From NCBI GenBank assembly GCA_045602005.1, contig JAZSAS010000065.1:1-37055 (forward strand): DNA of 37,055 nucleotides. Reading direction: 5' to 3'. The position numbers and the translations under genes are program-made. Position 1 is the stretch's first letter, and each line of letters opens with the position of its first letter. The stretch is from UMGS755 sp045602005. Lineage in GTDB: Bacteria; Bacillota; Clostridia; UBA1381; UBA9506. The notes beneath the pieces were generated by a model. It made no database searches and was not told the origin of the DNA. It worked only from the letters and a program-made list of their open reading frames with translations. Positions 7,273 to 16,300 of the stretch are shown piece by piece.

Positions 7273-8287
7273 GGTTGTGACGTTTGGCGAAATCATGCTC
7301 AGACTGCAGACAAATGATTATCAAAGGCTGATTCAGGCCACCGGTCTGGAGGCTAAATTCGGCGGCGGTGAGGCAAACGTTGCCGTGTCGCTGGCAAATT
7401 ACGGAAATGATGCTTATTTTGTAACCAAATTGCCCGATAATCCGGTGGGGGCATGGTGCTTGGCTGAATTGCGCAAATATGGTGTGCAGACAGATTATAT
7501 TGCAAAGGGCGGCGAACGCCTGGGAATTTATTTTGTAGAAAAAGGTGCATCTCAGCGGGCATCAACCGTGACTTACGACAGGGCACATTCTGCTATTTCT
7601 ACAGCTGGGCCAGCAGATTTTGATTGGGAAAAGATTTTTGACGGTGCTGTTTGGTTTCATTTCACCGGCATCACGCCTGCGTTGTCTGATGATGCGGCAG
7701 AGTTGTGTTTGCTGGCTTGCCAGGCAGCAAAAAAGCATGGTGTTACAGTTAGTTGTGATTTGAACTTCAGAAAAAAACTGTGGACAAGCGAGAAGGCCGG
7801 TCAGGTTATGGGCAAGCTGATGGAATTTGTTGATGTTGCCATTGCCAATGAGGAGGATGCTGAAAAGGTGTTCGGCATTCGTGCAAAGGAAACGAACATC
7901 ACCTCCGGTGAGCTTTCAGATAGTGGCTATCGTGACGTGGCAAAGCAGCTGGCAGACCGATTTGGTTTTTCTCATGTTGCCATTACTTTGCGAGAGAGCA
8001 TCTCAGCTTCGGTGAACAATTGGTCAGCACTTTTATATGACGGTAAGGACTACTACAAGTCTAAGAAATATAGTATGAATATTGTGGACCGTGTAGGCGG
8101 CGGCGACTCTTTTGGCGGCGGTTTGATTTATGCACTTTTAGAGAATTATTCTAAGCAAGACGCCATTGACTTTGCTGTTGCAGCTTCCTGTCTGAAGCAT
8201 ACCATTGAGGGTGACTTCAATCTGGTTAGTGTTCAGGAGGTCAGGAGCTTGGCAGAGGGCGACGGTTCCGGCAGAGTACAGAGATAA
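7265..8287 (+). CDS. kdgK: 2-keto-3-deoxygluconate kinase (PfkB family)
   Basis: A 340-residue sugar kinase that phosphorylates 2-keto-3-deoxygluconate to KDPG with ATP, supplying the aldolase encoded just upstream. Family features are the N-terminal FGGGEANVAVSLA segment and the C-terminal VDRVGGGDSFGGG segment that holds the anion hole and catalytic aspartate. The start is ATG at 7265, inside the last codons of kdgA, with GGGAGG nine bases upstream; the frame stays open further left, but that part overlaps kdgA and has no ribosome site. A hairpin after the gene separates it from purF. The KDG substrate is inferred from the pairing with KDPG aldolase. Confidence 0.88.
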   Translation: MAKVVTFGEIMLRLQTNDYQRLIQATGLEAKFGGGEANVAVSLANYGNDAYFVTKLPDNPVGAWCLAELRKYGVQTDYIAKGGERLGIYFVEKGASQRASTVTYDRAHSAISTAGPADFDWEKIFDGAVWFHFTGITPALSDDAAELCLLACQAAKKHGVTVSCDLNFRKKLWTSEKAGQVMGKLMEFVDVAIANEEDAEKVFGIRAKETNITSGELSDSGYRDVAKQLADRFGFSHVAITLRESISASVNNWSALLYDGKDYYKSKKYSMNIVDRVGGGDSFGGGLIYALLENYSKQDAIDFAVAASCLKHTIEGDFNLVSVQEVRSLAEGDGSGRVQR

Positions 8288-8296
8288 TAAGAGGAG

Positions 8297-8333
8297 TAGT
8301 GCGACTGGTGTGCCGGTCGCACTGCAATTTTTA
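8297..8333 (+). terminator. Terminator between kdgK and purF
   Basis: AGTGCGACTGG-TGTG-CCGGTCGCACT (8297-8322) forms an 11-pair stem with one G-U pair and a four-base loop, followed by GCAATTTTTAA. Only about 40 bases remain before purF, so no riboswitch fits. I see no clear purF promoter, so some read-through from the kdg operon is possible. Confidence 0.65.
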
Positions 8334-8363
8334 ACAATATTAGGAAAGTAGGGAGTTTGAGGT

Positions 8364-9812
8364 ATGAGTATAAGCAGTTCAGTCATTGTTTCAGACAAAG
8401 CAAAAGAAGAGTGCGGCGTTTTCGGTTTTTACGATAATGACGGCTTTGATGTGGCACGATTGACCTATTATGGGTTATATGGCTTGCAGCACAGAGGTCA
8501 GGAAAGTGCCGGCATTGCCGTGAATGATGATGGAACATTCCGTTGTCATAAGGATTTAGGCCTGGTGCCTGACGTTTTCAATGACCGGATTCTTTCCGGA
8601 CTCACCGGCAATATCTCTGTGGGTCACGTGCGTTATTCCACCAAAGGCGGCAATACACGTGAAAACACCCAGCCACTTGTTTATAAATATGTTAAAGGAA
8701 CACTGGCACTGGCTTATAACGGCAATTTGATTAATGCCGGAGACCTGCGTGATGATTTTCAGAAAAACGGTGCAATCTTTCACACCTCTATTGATGGCGA
8801 AGCTATGATGTATAAAATTGCTCAGGAGCGAATTCGTACTCATGCCATTGAAAAGGCTGTGTTAAACATGATGGATTCTATTCATGGTGCGTATTCTATT
8901 GTTATGATGAGCCCCAGAAAGCTGATTGGTGCCAGAGATCCTTATGGACTGCATCCCCTTTCCATTGGTAAATTGGAAAACTCTTATGTGCTATCTTCTG
9001 AAACCTGTGTGTTTGACAATATTGGTGCTGAATTTGTGCGGGATGTTGAACCCGGCGAGGTTGTTTGGATAGATAAAGACGGTCTTCATTCCATTCGTCA
9101 TGAGAAAGCACTTGAACGTTCAAAAATTTGTATTTTTGAATATGTGTATAATGCACGGCCCGACAGCGTTATTCAGGGTGCCAGCGTGTATGAGGTTAGA
9201 AAGGAAATGGGTCGGCAGCTGGCCAAGGAGCATCCTGTGGATGCTGATTTGGTTTTTGGTGTGCCTGATTCCGGTTTGTGTGCTGCTATTGGCTATGCGG
9301 AGGAATCTGGTCTGCCTTATGGCAAAGGATTTATTAAAAATAAATACATTGGCAGAACCTTCATTCTGCCTACGCAGAAGCAACGAGAGGCGGCAGTTAA
9401 TATTAAACTGAATGTTCTAAAAAGCAGCGTTGCAGGCAAACGTGTGGTTATGGTGGATGACTCTATTGTTCGAGGGACCACTTGTGCCAATATTATTCGG
9501 GCTTTAAAAGAGGCAGGAGCGAAAGAGGTTCATATGCGTGTTAGCTCTCCGCCGTTTTTGTGGCCTTGTTATTTCGGAACTGATATCCCCTCCCGTGATT
9601 GTCTCATGGCAGTACGGCATAATATTGAAGAAATCAGACAGATTATTGGTGCCGATTCACTGGGTTATCTCAGCATTGAGGGGCTAAGTGAATCAGCAAA
9701 AATGTTAAACTGCGATTACTGTCAGGCCTGCTTCACAGGGGAATATCCTATGGAGGTGCCGCTGGTAGTGGATAAATCTGACTATGAACATACTAAGGAG
9801 GGCAAAAAATGA
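8364..9812 (+). CDS. purF: Amidophosphoribosyltransferase
   Basis: A 482-residue enzyme for the first step of purine synthesis, PRPP plus glutamine to phosphoribosylamine. It is the Bacillus-type enzyme. A 16-residue propeptide precedes Cys17 in EECGVFGF, which becomes the N-terminal nucleophile after self-cleavage. Cysteines in the C-terminal LNCDYCQACF segment and in the earlier KICIFEYVY segment match the ligands of the iron-sulfur cluster. The PRPP loop VVMVDDSIVRGTT is intact. It starts the segment purF-M-N-H-D, and its stop overlaps the purM start as ATGA. The genes purE, purK, purB, purC, purS, purQ and purL are not in the window. Confidence 0.96.
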   Translation: MSISSSVIVSDKAKEECGVFGFYDNDGFDVARLTYYGLYGLQHRGQESAGIAVNDDGTFRCHKDLGLVPDVFNDRILSGLTGNISVGHVRYSTKGGNTRENTQPLVYKYVKGTLALAYNGNLINAGDLRDDFQKNGAIFHTSIDGEAMMYKIAQERIRTHAIEKAVLNMMDSIHGAYSIVMMSPRKLIGARDPYGLHPLSIGKLENSYVLSSETCVFDNIGAEFVRDVEPGEVVWIDKDGLHSIRHEKALERSKICIFEYVYNARPDSVIQGASVYEVRKEMGRQLAKEHPVDADLVFGVPDSGLCAAIGYAEESGLPYGKGFIKNKYIGRTFILPTQKQREAAVNIKLNVLKSSVAGKRVVMVDDSIVRGTTCANIIRALKEAGAKEVHMRVSSPPFLWPCYFGTDIPSRDCLMAVRHNIEEIRQIIGADSLGYLSIEGLSESAKMLNCDYCQACFTGEYPMEVPLVVDKSDYEHTKEGKK

Positions 9813-10843
9813 GTACAGCATATAAGGCAGCCGGTGTAGACGTTGAGGCCGGTTACGAGGCAGTTAGACTCATGCGGGAGCATGTAAATAAAACCTTTAC
9901 GCCCGGCGTTTTAAGCGGACTGGGTGGTTTTGGCGGTCTGTTTGAATTGGGCAGTGGTTATAAAAACCCGGTGTTGGTTTCCGGCACTGACGGTGTGGGA
10001 ACCAAGCTGCGGTTGGCATTTTTGATGGACAAGCACGACACCATTGGTCAGGACTGTGTGGCCATGTGCGCCAATGACATTGCCTGTTCCGGTGCAAAAC
10101 CGCTGTTTTTTTTAGATTATTTGGCAGTTGGCAAGAACGTTCCCACACGCATTGCAGAAATTGTTAAGGGTGTGGCAGATGGTTGCCAACTGGCAGGTGC
10201 AGCATTGATTGGTGGCGAAACAGCAGAAATGCCTGGTTTTTATGAACCGGAGGAATATGACCTGGCAGGATTTTGTGTTGGTGTGATTGATAAGGACAAA
10301 ATTATTGACGGCACAAAAACCAAGGCAGGAGATGCACTGGTGGGCATTGCCTCTTCAGGTATTCACAGCAATGGTTATTCTCTTGTTCGTCGGGTTTTCA
10401 ATCTGGATTCCCCCGGTGCTAAGGAGCGGTTGCAGGATGTTCCGGGCGGCCTTAACTGCTCTTTGGGAGAGGCTCTTTTAACACCGACGAAGATTTATGT
10501 TAAACCGCTTTTATCTGTTATTGAGAAATTTGGTATTCATGCAGTTTCTCATATTACCGGCGGTGGGTTTTACGAGAATATTCCCCGCATGCTGCCGGAT
10601 GGTTTGCAGGCTAATGTGACCCTGGGCAGCTTTAACACGCCGGCTATCTTCCATTTGATGGAGGAAACGGCGAAGCTTTCTCAGCGGGATTTATATAATA
10701 CCTTTAATATGGGCATCGGCCTTGTGATGGCAGTGGAGAAAAGTGATGCAGATGCAGTTGCCAGCCACTTAAAAGAAATGGGCGAACAGGCTTGGGTCAT
10801 TGGTGAAGTGGCAGAGGGCGATCAAGGCGTTGTGCTGAACTGA
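9809..10843 (+). CDS. purM: Phosphoribosylformylglycinamidine cyclo-ligase (AIR synthetase)
   Basis: A 344-residue ATP-dependent enzyme that closes FGAM to AIR. The segment SGTDGVGTKLRLA and the central LIGGETAEMPGFY are signature sequences of the PurM/PurL superfamily. HITGGGFYENIPRML lies in the C-terminal half. Length is typical for the family. The start overlaps the purF stop by four bases, indicating translational coupling, and purN follows 13 bases after the stop. Confidence 0.96.
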   Translation: MSTAYKAAGVDVEAGYEAVRLMREHVNKTFTPGVLSGLGGFGGLFELGSGYKNPVLVSGTDGVGTKLRLAFLMDKHDTIGQDCVAMCANDIACSGAKPLFFLDYLAVGKNVPTRIAEIVKGVADGCQLAGAALIGGETAEMPGFYEPEEYDLAGFCVGVIDKDKIIDGTKTKAGDALVGIASSGIHSNGYSLVRRVFNLDSPGAKERLQDVPGGLNCSLGEALLTPTKIYVKPLLSVIEKFGIHAVSHITGGGFYENIPRMLPDGLQANVTLGSFNTPAIFHLMEETAKLSQRDLYNTFNMGIGLVMAVEKSDADAVASHLKEMGEQAWVIGEVAEGDQGVVLN

Positions 10844-10856
10844 CGGGGACGATAGT

Positions 10857-11492
10857 ATGGAACAGAAAAAGAGAATCGGCGTTTTAGTATCCGGTGGCGG
10901 CACAAATTTGCAGGCACTCATTGACGCACAGCAACGGGGAGAACTGAAAAGCGGTGAAATTGCTGTGGTTATTGCCAGCAAACCTGGTGTTTTTGCATTG
11001 GAGCGTGCTGGGAAGGCAGGCATTGAGGGCATTTGTGTGGAGCGAAAGGCCTTTGAAAGTCGTGAAGATTTTGAACAGGCATTGCTGCTGGAGCTTACAG
11101 GGCGCCAGATTGATATTTTAATTTTGGCAGGGTTTATGCTGGTGTTGTCTGATGGTTTTATCCGGCAATTTCCTGACCGCATCATTAACGTGCATCCGGC
11201 CTTGATTCCGTCTTTTTGCGGTGATGGGTTTTATGGTCTTCATGTTCATGAACGTGCCCTTGCATATGGCGTGAAGGTCACCGGGGCAACTGTTCACTTT
11301 GTTAATGAAGTGACCGATGGCGGTGCTATTATTCTTCAAAAGGCAGTGGATATTCCGGAGGGAATTACAGCTGAAGCCTTGCAGAAACTGGTTATGCAGG
11401 AGGCGGAGCATGTTTTGTTGCCTCGTGCGGCGGAGCTTTTGTGTGCAGGCAAGGTTAGTCGTGAGGGACGGCGTGTATACATTCAAGAATAG
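10857..11492 (+). CDS. purN: Phosphoribosylglycinamide formyltransferase (GAR transformylase)
   Basis: A 211-residue folate-dependent enzyme transferring a formyl group from 10-formyltetrahydrofolate to GAR. Characteristic segments are the N-terminal VSGGGTNLQALID, the catalytic IINVHPALIPSF (Asn and His), and the late TDGGAIILQ segment with the catalytic aspartate. It lies 13 bases after purM and 14 bases before purH, within one operon. Confidence 0.95.
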   Translation: MEQKKRIGVLVSGGGTNLQALIDAQQRGELKSGEIAVVIASKPGVFALERAGKAGIEGICVERKAFESREDFEQALLLELTGRQIDILILAGFMLVLSDGFIRQFPDRIINVHPALIPSFCGDGFYGLHVHERALAYGVKVTGATVHFVNEVTDGGAIILQKAVDIPEGITAEALQKLVMQEAEHVLLPRAAELLCAGKVSREGRRVYIQE

Positions 11493-11506
11493 AAAGGAAG
11501 ATTACC

Positions 11507-13051
11507 ATGGCAAAAAGAGCATTGCTGAGCGTATCTGATAAAAAAGGAATTGTGGAGTTTGCAAAAGGACTTCTGGATTTGGGTTTTGAAATTGTGTCTA
11601 CCGGCGGCACCAAACGTGTGCTGACAGAAGCCGGACTGAAAGTTACCGGTGTTTCAGAGATTACCGGTTTTCCCGAATGCTTAGACGGACGTGTGAAAAC
11701 ACTGCATCCTAAAATTCATGCCGGCATTCTGGCTATGCGGAGTAATCCGGAGCATATGGAGCAGCTGGCAGAGTTGGGCGTTGACACCATTGATGTTGTG
11801 GCCATTAACCTCTATCCTTTTAAGGAGACCATCCAGAAGGAAGGTGTTACCCTGGAGGAGGCCATTGAAAATATTGACATTGGCGGTCCTACCATGATTC
11901 GTGCGGCAGCAAAGAATTATCAGGATGTGGCCGTTGTGGTTGACCCGGCAGACTATGACACCGTTCTTGCTGAATATAAAGAACAGGGTCAGGTTAGCCG
12001 TGATACCAAATTTTATTTAGCATATAAAGTGTTTGAACATACGGCCAGCTACGACACTTTGATTTCTACATATTTGAGAAAAACCATCGGTAAGGAACTG
12101 TTCCCCAAGAACCTTTCTTTAACTTTTGAAAAGGTTCAGGATATGCGCTATGGTGAAAATCCTCACCAGCAGGCTGTTTTCTACAAAGAGGTTGGTTCTT
12201 GCAGCGGCACTCTTTCTGCAGCTAAGCAGCTGCACGGCAAGGAGCTTTCCTATAACAACATTAATGATGCCAACGGCGCGCTGGATTTAGTTAAAGAGTT
12301 TTCTGAGCCCACTGTTGTGGCCTCTAAGCATGCAAACCCCTGCGGTGTTGGTACCGGTGCTACAATTTTTGAGGCCTATCAAAAGGCCTATGAGGGCGAT
12401 CCGGTTTCTATTTTTGGCGGCATTATTGCAGCAAACCGTGAAATTGATGGCCCCACAGCCGAGGCAATGAGCAAAATTTTCTTAGAGATTATCGTGGCGC
12501 CCTCTTTCTCTCAAGAGGCGATGGATATTTTGACACAAAAGCAGAACATTCGTCTGTTAGAGTTGCCTGATTTGGCAGCTAAGCCGGATATCAATGATTT
12601 TGATATGAAGAAGGTTATGGGCGGCCTTTTGGTGCAGCAGCGTGATGTTGAGCTGTATCAGGAAGAGGATTGGAAGGTTGTTACGAAAGTGCAGCCGACC
12701 GAAGAGCAGATTCGTGATATGAAGTTTGCCTGGAAAGTGGTGAAACATACAAAATCTAATGCCATCACTGTGGCAAAGGACAACATGTCTTTAGGCGTTG
12801 GCCCCGGTCAGACCAATCGGGTTATGGCAGCCAGAATTGCGTTAGATTATGCCGGTGAGCGGGCACAGGGTGCCAGCCTTGCATCTGATGCATTTTTCCC
12901 GTTCCCTGACACAGTTGAAGAAGCTGCCAAGGCGGGCATTAAGGCCATTATTCAGCCCGGCGGTTCTAAAAAAGATCAGGAGTCGATTGATGCCTGTGAT
13001 AAATATGGCATTGCTATGGTATTTGTTGGTAAACGTCATTTTAAACACTAA
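11507..13051 (+). CDS. purH: Bifunctional AICAR transformylase/IMP cyclohydrolase
   Basis: A 514-residue bifunctional enzyme for the last two steps to IMP. The N-terminal MGS-like domain (about 1-190) contains ALLSVSDKKGIVEFA and STGGTKR and carries the cyclohydrolase activity. The transformylase domain follows, with the catalytic lysine-histidine pair in ASKHANPCGVG and the late FPFPDTVEEAAKAG segment. The length matches the usual 510-530. An AAAGGAAG site lies upstream of the ATG. Confidence 0.96.
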   Translation: MAKRALLSVSDKKGIVEFAKGLLDLGFEIVSTGGTKRVLTEAGLKVTGVSEITGFPECLDGRVKTLHPKIHAGILAMRSNPEHMEQLAELGVDTIDVVAINLYPFKETIQKEGVTLEEAIENIDIGGPTMIRAAAKNYQDVAVVVDPADYDTVLAEYKEQGQVSRDTKFYLAYKVFEHTASYDTLISTYLRKTIGKELFPKNLSLTFEKVQDMRYGENPHQQAVFYKEVGSCSGTLSAAKQLHGKELSYNNINDANGALDLVKEFSEPTVVASKHANPCGVGTGATIFEAYQKAYEGDPVSIFGGIIAANREIDGPTAEAMSKIFLEIIVAPSFSQEAMDILTQKQNIRLLELPDLAAKPDINDFDMKKVMGGLLVQQRDVELYQEEDWKVVTKVQPTEEQIRDMKFAWKVVKHTKSNAITVAKDNMSLGVGPGQTNRVMAARIALDYAGERAQGASLASDAFFPFPDTVEEAAKAGIKAIIQPGGSKKDQESIDACDKYGIAMVFVGKRHFKH

Positions 13052-13072
13052 AAGACGGAAAGGAATAGCAGC

Positions 13073-14344
13073 ATGAAAGTATTGGTGGTTGGCGGCGGTG
13101 GCCGTGAGCATACAATTTTATGGAAACTGGCACAAAGTCCCGTTAAGCCTGAACTCTATGCAGCACCGGGCAACGGCGGCATTTCACAGTTGGCAAAGTG
13201 CGTGGACATCAAGGCTACAGATGTAGACGGTGTTGTCCGCTTTGCTAAGGAAAATCAAATTGATTTAACGGTGGTGGCACCGGATGACCCCTTGATGCTG
13301 GGTATGGTAGACCGCCTTGAAGCTGAAGGTCTTTTGGCTTTTGGCCCTCGGCAGAATGCTGCCATCATTGAGGGCAGCAAGGTGTTCTCTAAGGAACTGA
13401 TGAAAAAATATGGTATTCCCACAGCGGCCTATGAGGTTTTTTCTGACTGTGAAGAAGCCATTAGCTATTTGAAAACGGTTTCTTACCCCACTGTGGTTAA
13501 GGCAGAGGGGCTGGCTCTGGGCAAAGGTGTTATCATTGCCGGTTCTTTTGAAGAAGCAGAGGCGGCGGTTAAGGATATGATGTGCGGTAAGGTGTTTGGC
13601 GATGCGGGCAACCGGGTTGTTATTGAAGAATTCCTCACCGGACAGGAGGTTTCTGTTCTGGCCTTTACTGATGGTAAAACCATTTGTCCTATGGTCAGCG
13701 CACAGGACCACAAGCGTGCTTATGATAACGATGAAGGCTTAAACACAGGCGGCATGGGCACATTTTCTCCAAGCCGGCTGTATACAGAGGCCATTCATGA
13801 GGAATGCATGGACAACATTTTTCTGCCCACGGTTGCAGCAATGAATCAAGAAGGCAGAACTTTTAAAGGTGTTTTGTATTTCGGCTTAATTATGACACAA
13901 AGCGGCGTTAAGGTTATTGAATATAATGCCCGTTTCGGTGACCCTGAAACACAGGTGGTGCTCCCCAGATTGAAAACAGACCTGTTGGAAATTTTTATGG
14001 CTGTAGCAGAGGAGCGTCTTTTTGAGATTGAAGTAGAATGGGAGGATAATGCGGCGGTTTGCGTTGTTATGGCATCTGGCGGATATCCTCAGAAATATGA
14101 AACCGGCTTTGCAATTTCCGGCATTGATGCAGCGGAGCAGGATGTTGATGTTACCGTATTTCATGCCGGTACAAAGTGCAGAGATGGTCAGTTTGTTACT
14201 GCCGGCGGCAGAGTTTTGGGTGTGACAGCAGTGTCAAAGACACTGGATGATGCCATTTGCAAGGCTTATGAAGGCGTTTCAAAAATTTCTTTCTCAGGCG
14301 TTCATTACCGCAGAGATATCGGCAGAAAAAAAGAGACAATTTAA
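13073..14344 (+). CDS. purD: Phosphoribosylamine-glycine ligase (GAR synthetase)
   Basis: A 423-residue ATP-grasp enzyme joining glycine to phosphoribosylamine. The N-terminal VLVVGGGGREHTILWKL segment is the GAR synthetase signature, and the ATP-grasp part contains VIEEFLTGQEVSVLAF and the metal-binding EYNARFGDPETQ. It lies 21 bases after purH and is the last recognisable purine gene of the operon. The next gene starts 15 bases after its stop. Confidence 0.96.
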   Translation: MKVLVVGGGGREHTILWKLAQSPVKPELYAAPGNGGISQLAKCVDIKATDVDGVVRFAKENQIDLTVVAPDDPLMLGMVDRLEAEGLLAFGPRQNAAIIEGSKVFSKELMKKYGIPTAAYEVFSDCEEAISYLKTVSYPTVVKAEGLALGKGVIIAGSFEEAEAAVKDMMCGKVFGDAGNRVVIEEFLTGQEVSVLAFTDGKTICPMVSAQDHKRAYDNDEGLNTGGMGTFSPSRLYTEAIHEECMDNIFLPTVAAMNQEGRTFKGVLYFGLIMTQSGVKVIEYNARFGDPETQVVLPRLKTDLLEIFMAVAEERLFEIEVEWEDNAAVCVVMASGGYPQKYETGFAISGIDAAEQDVDVTVFHAGTKCRDGQFVTAGGRVLGVTAVSKTLDDAICKAYEGVSKISFSGVHYRRDIGRKKETI

Positions 14345-14359
14345 AGGAGCATCGACACG

Positions 14360-15151
14360 GTGGAGAGAAAAATCGTAGATTTTCATGCACATGCCTTTCA
14401 TGATAAAATTGCAGAAAAGGCTGCGAAGAATCTAAACGAATATTATGGCATTCCCTTAGCGGGAAACGGCAAGTTTCATATTCTTTTGGACAGCATGAAG
14501 GAACACAAAATAGACAAGCTGGTGATTCACGCAACAGCCACCAAGCCGGAACAGGTGGAGATTATTAACAACTATGTGGCAGGGCTTTTGACCCCTGACA
14601 TTATTGGTTTCGGCACGATCCATCCCGGTTATGGTGATTGTGAAAAGGAACTGGACAGAATCAAAAGTTTAGGTCTTTCCGGCATTAAGCTGCATCCAAT
14701 TTTTCAGGGTTTTGCCATCGACACACCGGAAATGATGCCTGTTTACCGCTCTATTGCAAAACATGGTTTGCCGGTTCTCATTCATGTGGGAGATAAAAAC
14801 AGCGACGGTGCAACCCCCAGACGGATGGCAGCAGTTTTAGATGAAATTCCTGAACTGACAGTGATTGCACCTCATCTTGGCGGTTATAGTGAATGGGAAG
14901 AAGCGAGGAAATATCTTTTTGGCAGAAGCAATGTGTATTTAGATACCTCCAGCAGCATTCGCTTTATGGAGCCTTTAGCGGCGGCGGAACTTATTCGCAG
15001 CCACGGTACAGACCGTGTACTGTTTGGCACGGATTATCCTCTGGCGCTGCATAAAGAAGAGCTTGCCAATATAGACAGATTGGGTTTGACAGAGGAGGAA
15101 CAGGAAGAAATTTTGTGGAAAAATGCATACCGTTTGCTGAATTTGCAGTAA
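14360..15151 (+). CDS. Amidohydrolase-2 type metal-dependent hydrolase
   Basis: A 263-residue TIM-barrel metal hydrolase or decarboxylase of the amidohydrolase superfamily. Candidate metal ligands are His9 and His11 in VDFHAHAFH, His112 in IKLHPIFQG, His142 in VLIHVG, His172 in APHLGG and Asp225 in FGTDYPL. The start is GTG at 14360, with AAAGGAG ten bases upstream; no nearby ATG fits. It follows purD by 15 bases and precedes mutY by 15, so it is probably transcribed with the purine operon. The substrate is unknown. Relatives include aromatic-acid decarboxylases and uncharacterised hydrolases, and the purine context is not proof of a purine-related role. Confidence 0.75.
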   Translation: MERKIVDFHAHAFHDKIAEKAAKNLNEYYGIPLAGNGKFHILLDSMKEHKIDKLVIHATATKPEQVEIINNYVAGLLTPDIIGFGTIHPGYGDCEKELDRIKSLGLSGIKLHPIFQGFAIDTPEMMPVYRSIAKHGLPVLIHVGDKNSDGATPRRMAAVLDEIPELTVIAPHLGGYSEWEEARKYLFGRSNVYLDTSSSIRFMEPLAAAELIRSHGTDRVLFGTDYPLALHKEELANIDRLGLTEEEQEEILWKNAYRLLNLQ

Positions 15152-15166
15152 CGGGTGAGGAGTTAT

Positions 15167-16225
15167 ATGAAAACGAGTAACATTTTAGCGGCGATGGTTT
15201 CGCCGCTTTGTTCTTGGTATCAAAAAAATAAGAGGCAGCTGCCCTGGCGTGAAAACCGTGCCCCTTATCGGGTTTGGGTTTCGGAGATTATGCTGCAGCA
15301 AACCCGTGTGGAGGCGGCGCTGCCATACTATCAGCGTTTTTTAGAGGCACTACCCACGGTGGAGGACTTGGCAAAAGCACCGGAGGAACGGCTTTTAAAG
15401 CTGTGGGAGGGTCTTGGTTATTACAGCCGTGTACGCAACATGCAGAAGGCGGCACAAATTGTGATGGAGCAATATGGCGGAGAATTTCCTGCTGATTTCG
15501 GGTTGTTAGCGGCATTGCCCGGCATTGGTGAATATACCGCAGGGGCAGTTGCATCCATTTCGTTTGGACTGCCGGAGCCGGCAGTGGATGGCAACGTGCT
15601 TCGGGTGTTGGCACGGTTGCAATGCGATGATACTGATATTATGCTGCCTCAGGCAAAACGTCAGGCGAAACAGGCACTTTCGGAGGTTTATTCTTTGGCG
15701 GAGGACAGCGGAGACTTGACGCAGGCCATTATGGAGTTGGGTGCTTTAATTTGTATTCCCGGCGGAGTCCCGAAGTGCGGGGAATGTCCCCTTGAAGACC
15801 TGTGTCTTGCCCGCAAAAATGGCAAGGAACAGCAGTTGCCGGTGCGCAACAGTAAAAAGGAGAAAAAACTGGTTAAGCGTACGGTTTTTTTGATAGCGTG
15901 TGACGGGAAACTGGCTCTTGTTAAACGACCGGAGGGCGGTGTTCTTGCCGGTATGTGGGAATTCCCTGCGGTGGACGGCCATCTCTTGGTGAAAGAGGCA
16001 GAAGAGGTTATGGAATCGTGGGGCGGTGTTGATGCAATGCACAAATTGATTCGTAGCCGGCATGTGTTTACCCACCTTATTTGGGATATGGAAAGCTATT
16101 TTGTTTATGCCAAGCATCAAAAACCGGACTTTTTCTGGGTTACACCAGAGAAGCTTTTAAAGGAAATTCCCATGCCCTCGGCCATGAAACCATTTTGCAG
16201 AGAGATACCGGAATTGGACAAATAA
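15167..16225 (+). CDS. mutY: A/G-specific adenine glycosylase
   Basis: A 352-residue base-excision repair enzyme that removes adenine mispaired with 8-oxoguanine. The helix-hairpin-helix is LPGIGEYTAGAV (118-129). Glu40 in SEIMLQQT and Asp141 in AVDGNVLRV are the catalytic residues. The [4Fe-4S] cysteines are Cys196, Cys204, Cys207 and Cys213, spaced C-X7-C-X2-C-X5-C (E. coli has X6 in the first gap). The C-terminal domain (about 235-350) is the NUDIX-like 8-oxoG recognition part. I prefer the ATG at 15167 over the GTG at 15155 because GAGGAG lies just upstream of it. Confidence 0.93.
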   Translation: MKTSNILAAMVSPLCSWYQKNKRQLPWRENRAPYRVWVSEIMLQQTRVEAALPYYQRFLEALPTVEDLAKAPEERLLKLWEGLGYYSRVRNMQKAAQIVMEQYGGEFPADFGLLAALPGIGEYTAGAVASISFGLPEPAVDGNVLRVLARLQCDDTDIMLPQAKRQAKQALSEVYSLAEDSGDLTQAIMELGALICIPGGVPKCGECPLEDLCLARKNGKEQQLPVRNSKKEKKLVKRTVFLIACDGKLALVKRPEGGVLAGMWEFPAVDGHLLVKEAEEVMESWGGVDAMHKLIRSRHVFTHLIWDMESYFVYAKHQKPDFFWVTPEKLLKEIPMPSAMKPFCREIPELDK

Positions 16226-16236
16226 CAAAAATGTGC

Positions 16237-16265
16237 TTTACTTTGTTACTTCTTTATGATAGAAT
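16237..16265 (+). promoter_or_regulatory. Candidate promoter of the tsaE operon
   Basis: TTTACT (16237-16242), a 17-base spacer and TAGAAT (16260-16265) lie in the 75-base gap after mutY. A second possible -10, TATACT (16270-16275), overlaps downstream. Either would give a short leader. Confidence 0.4.
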
Positions 16266-16300
16266 AAAGTATACTGTAACTTGATTTTGGAGGTAATTCC

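Noticed and set aside
8288..8363. Purine riboswitch before purF
   Set aside because: The 76-base gap is mostly occupied by the kdgK terminator and lacks the conserved purine riboswitch core.
15155..15166. GTG start of mutY four codons upstream
   Set aside because: No ribosome site precedes it, and its first bases are the GAGGAG site for the ATG at 15167.
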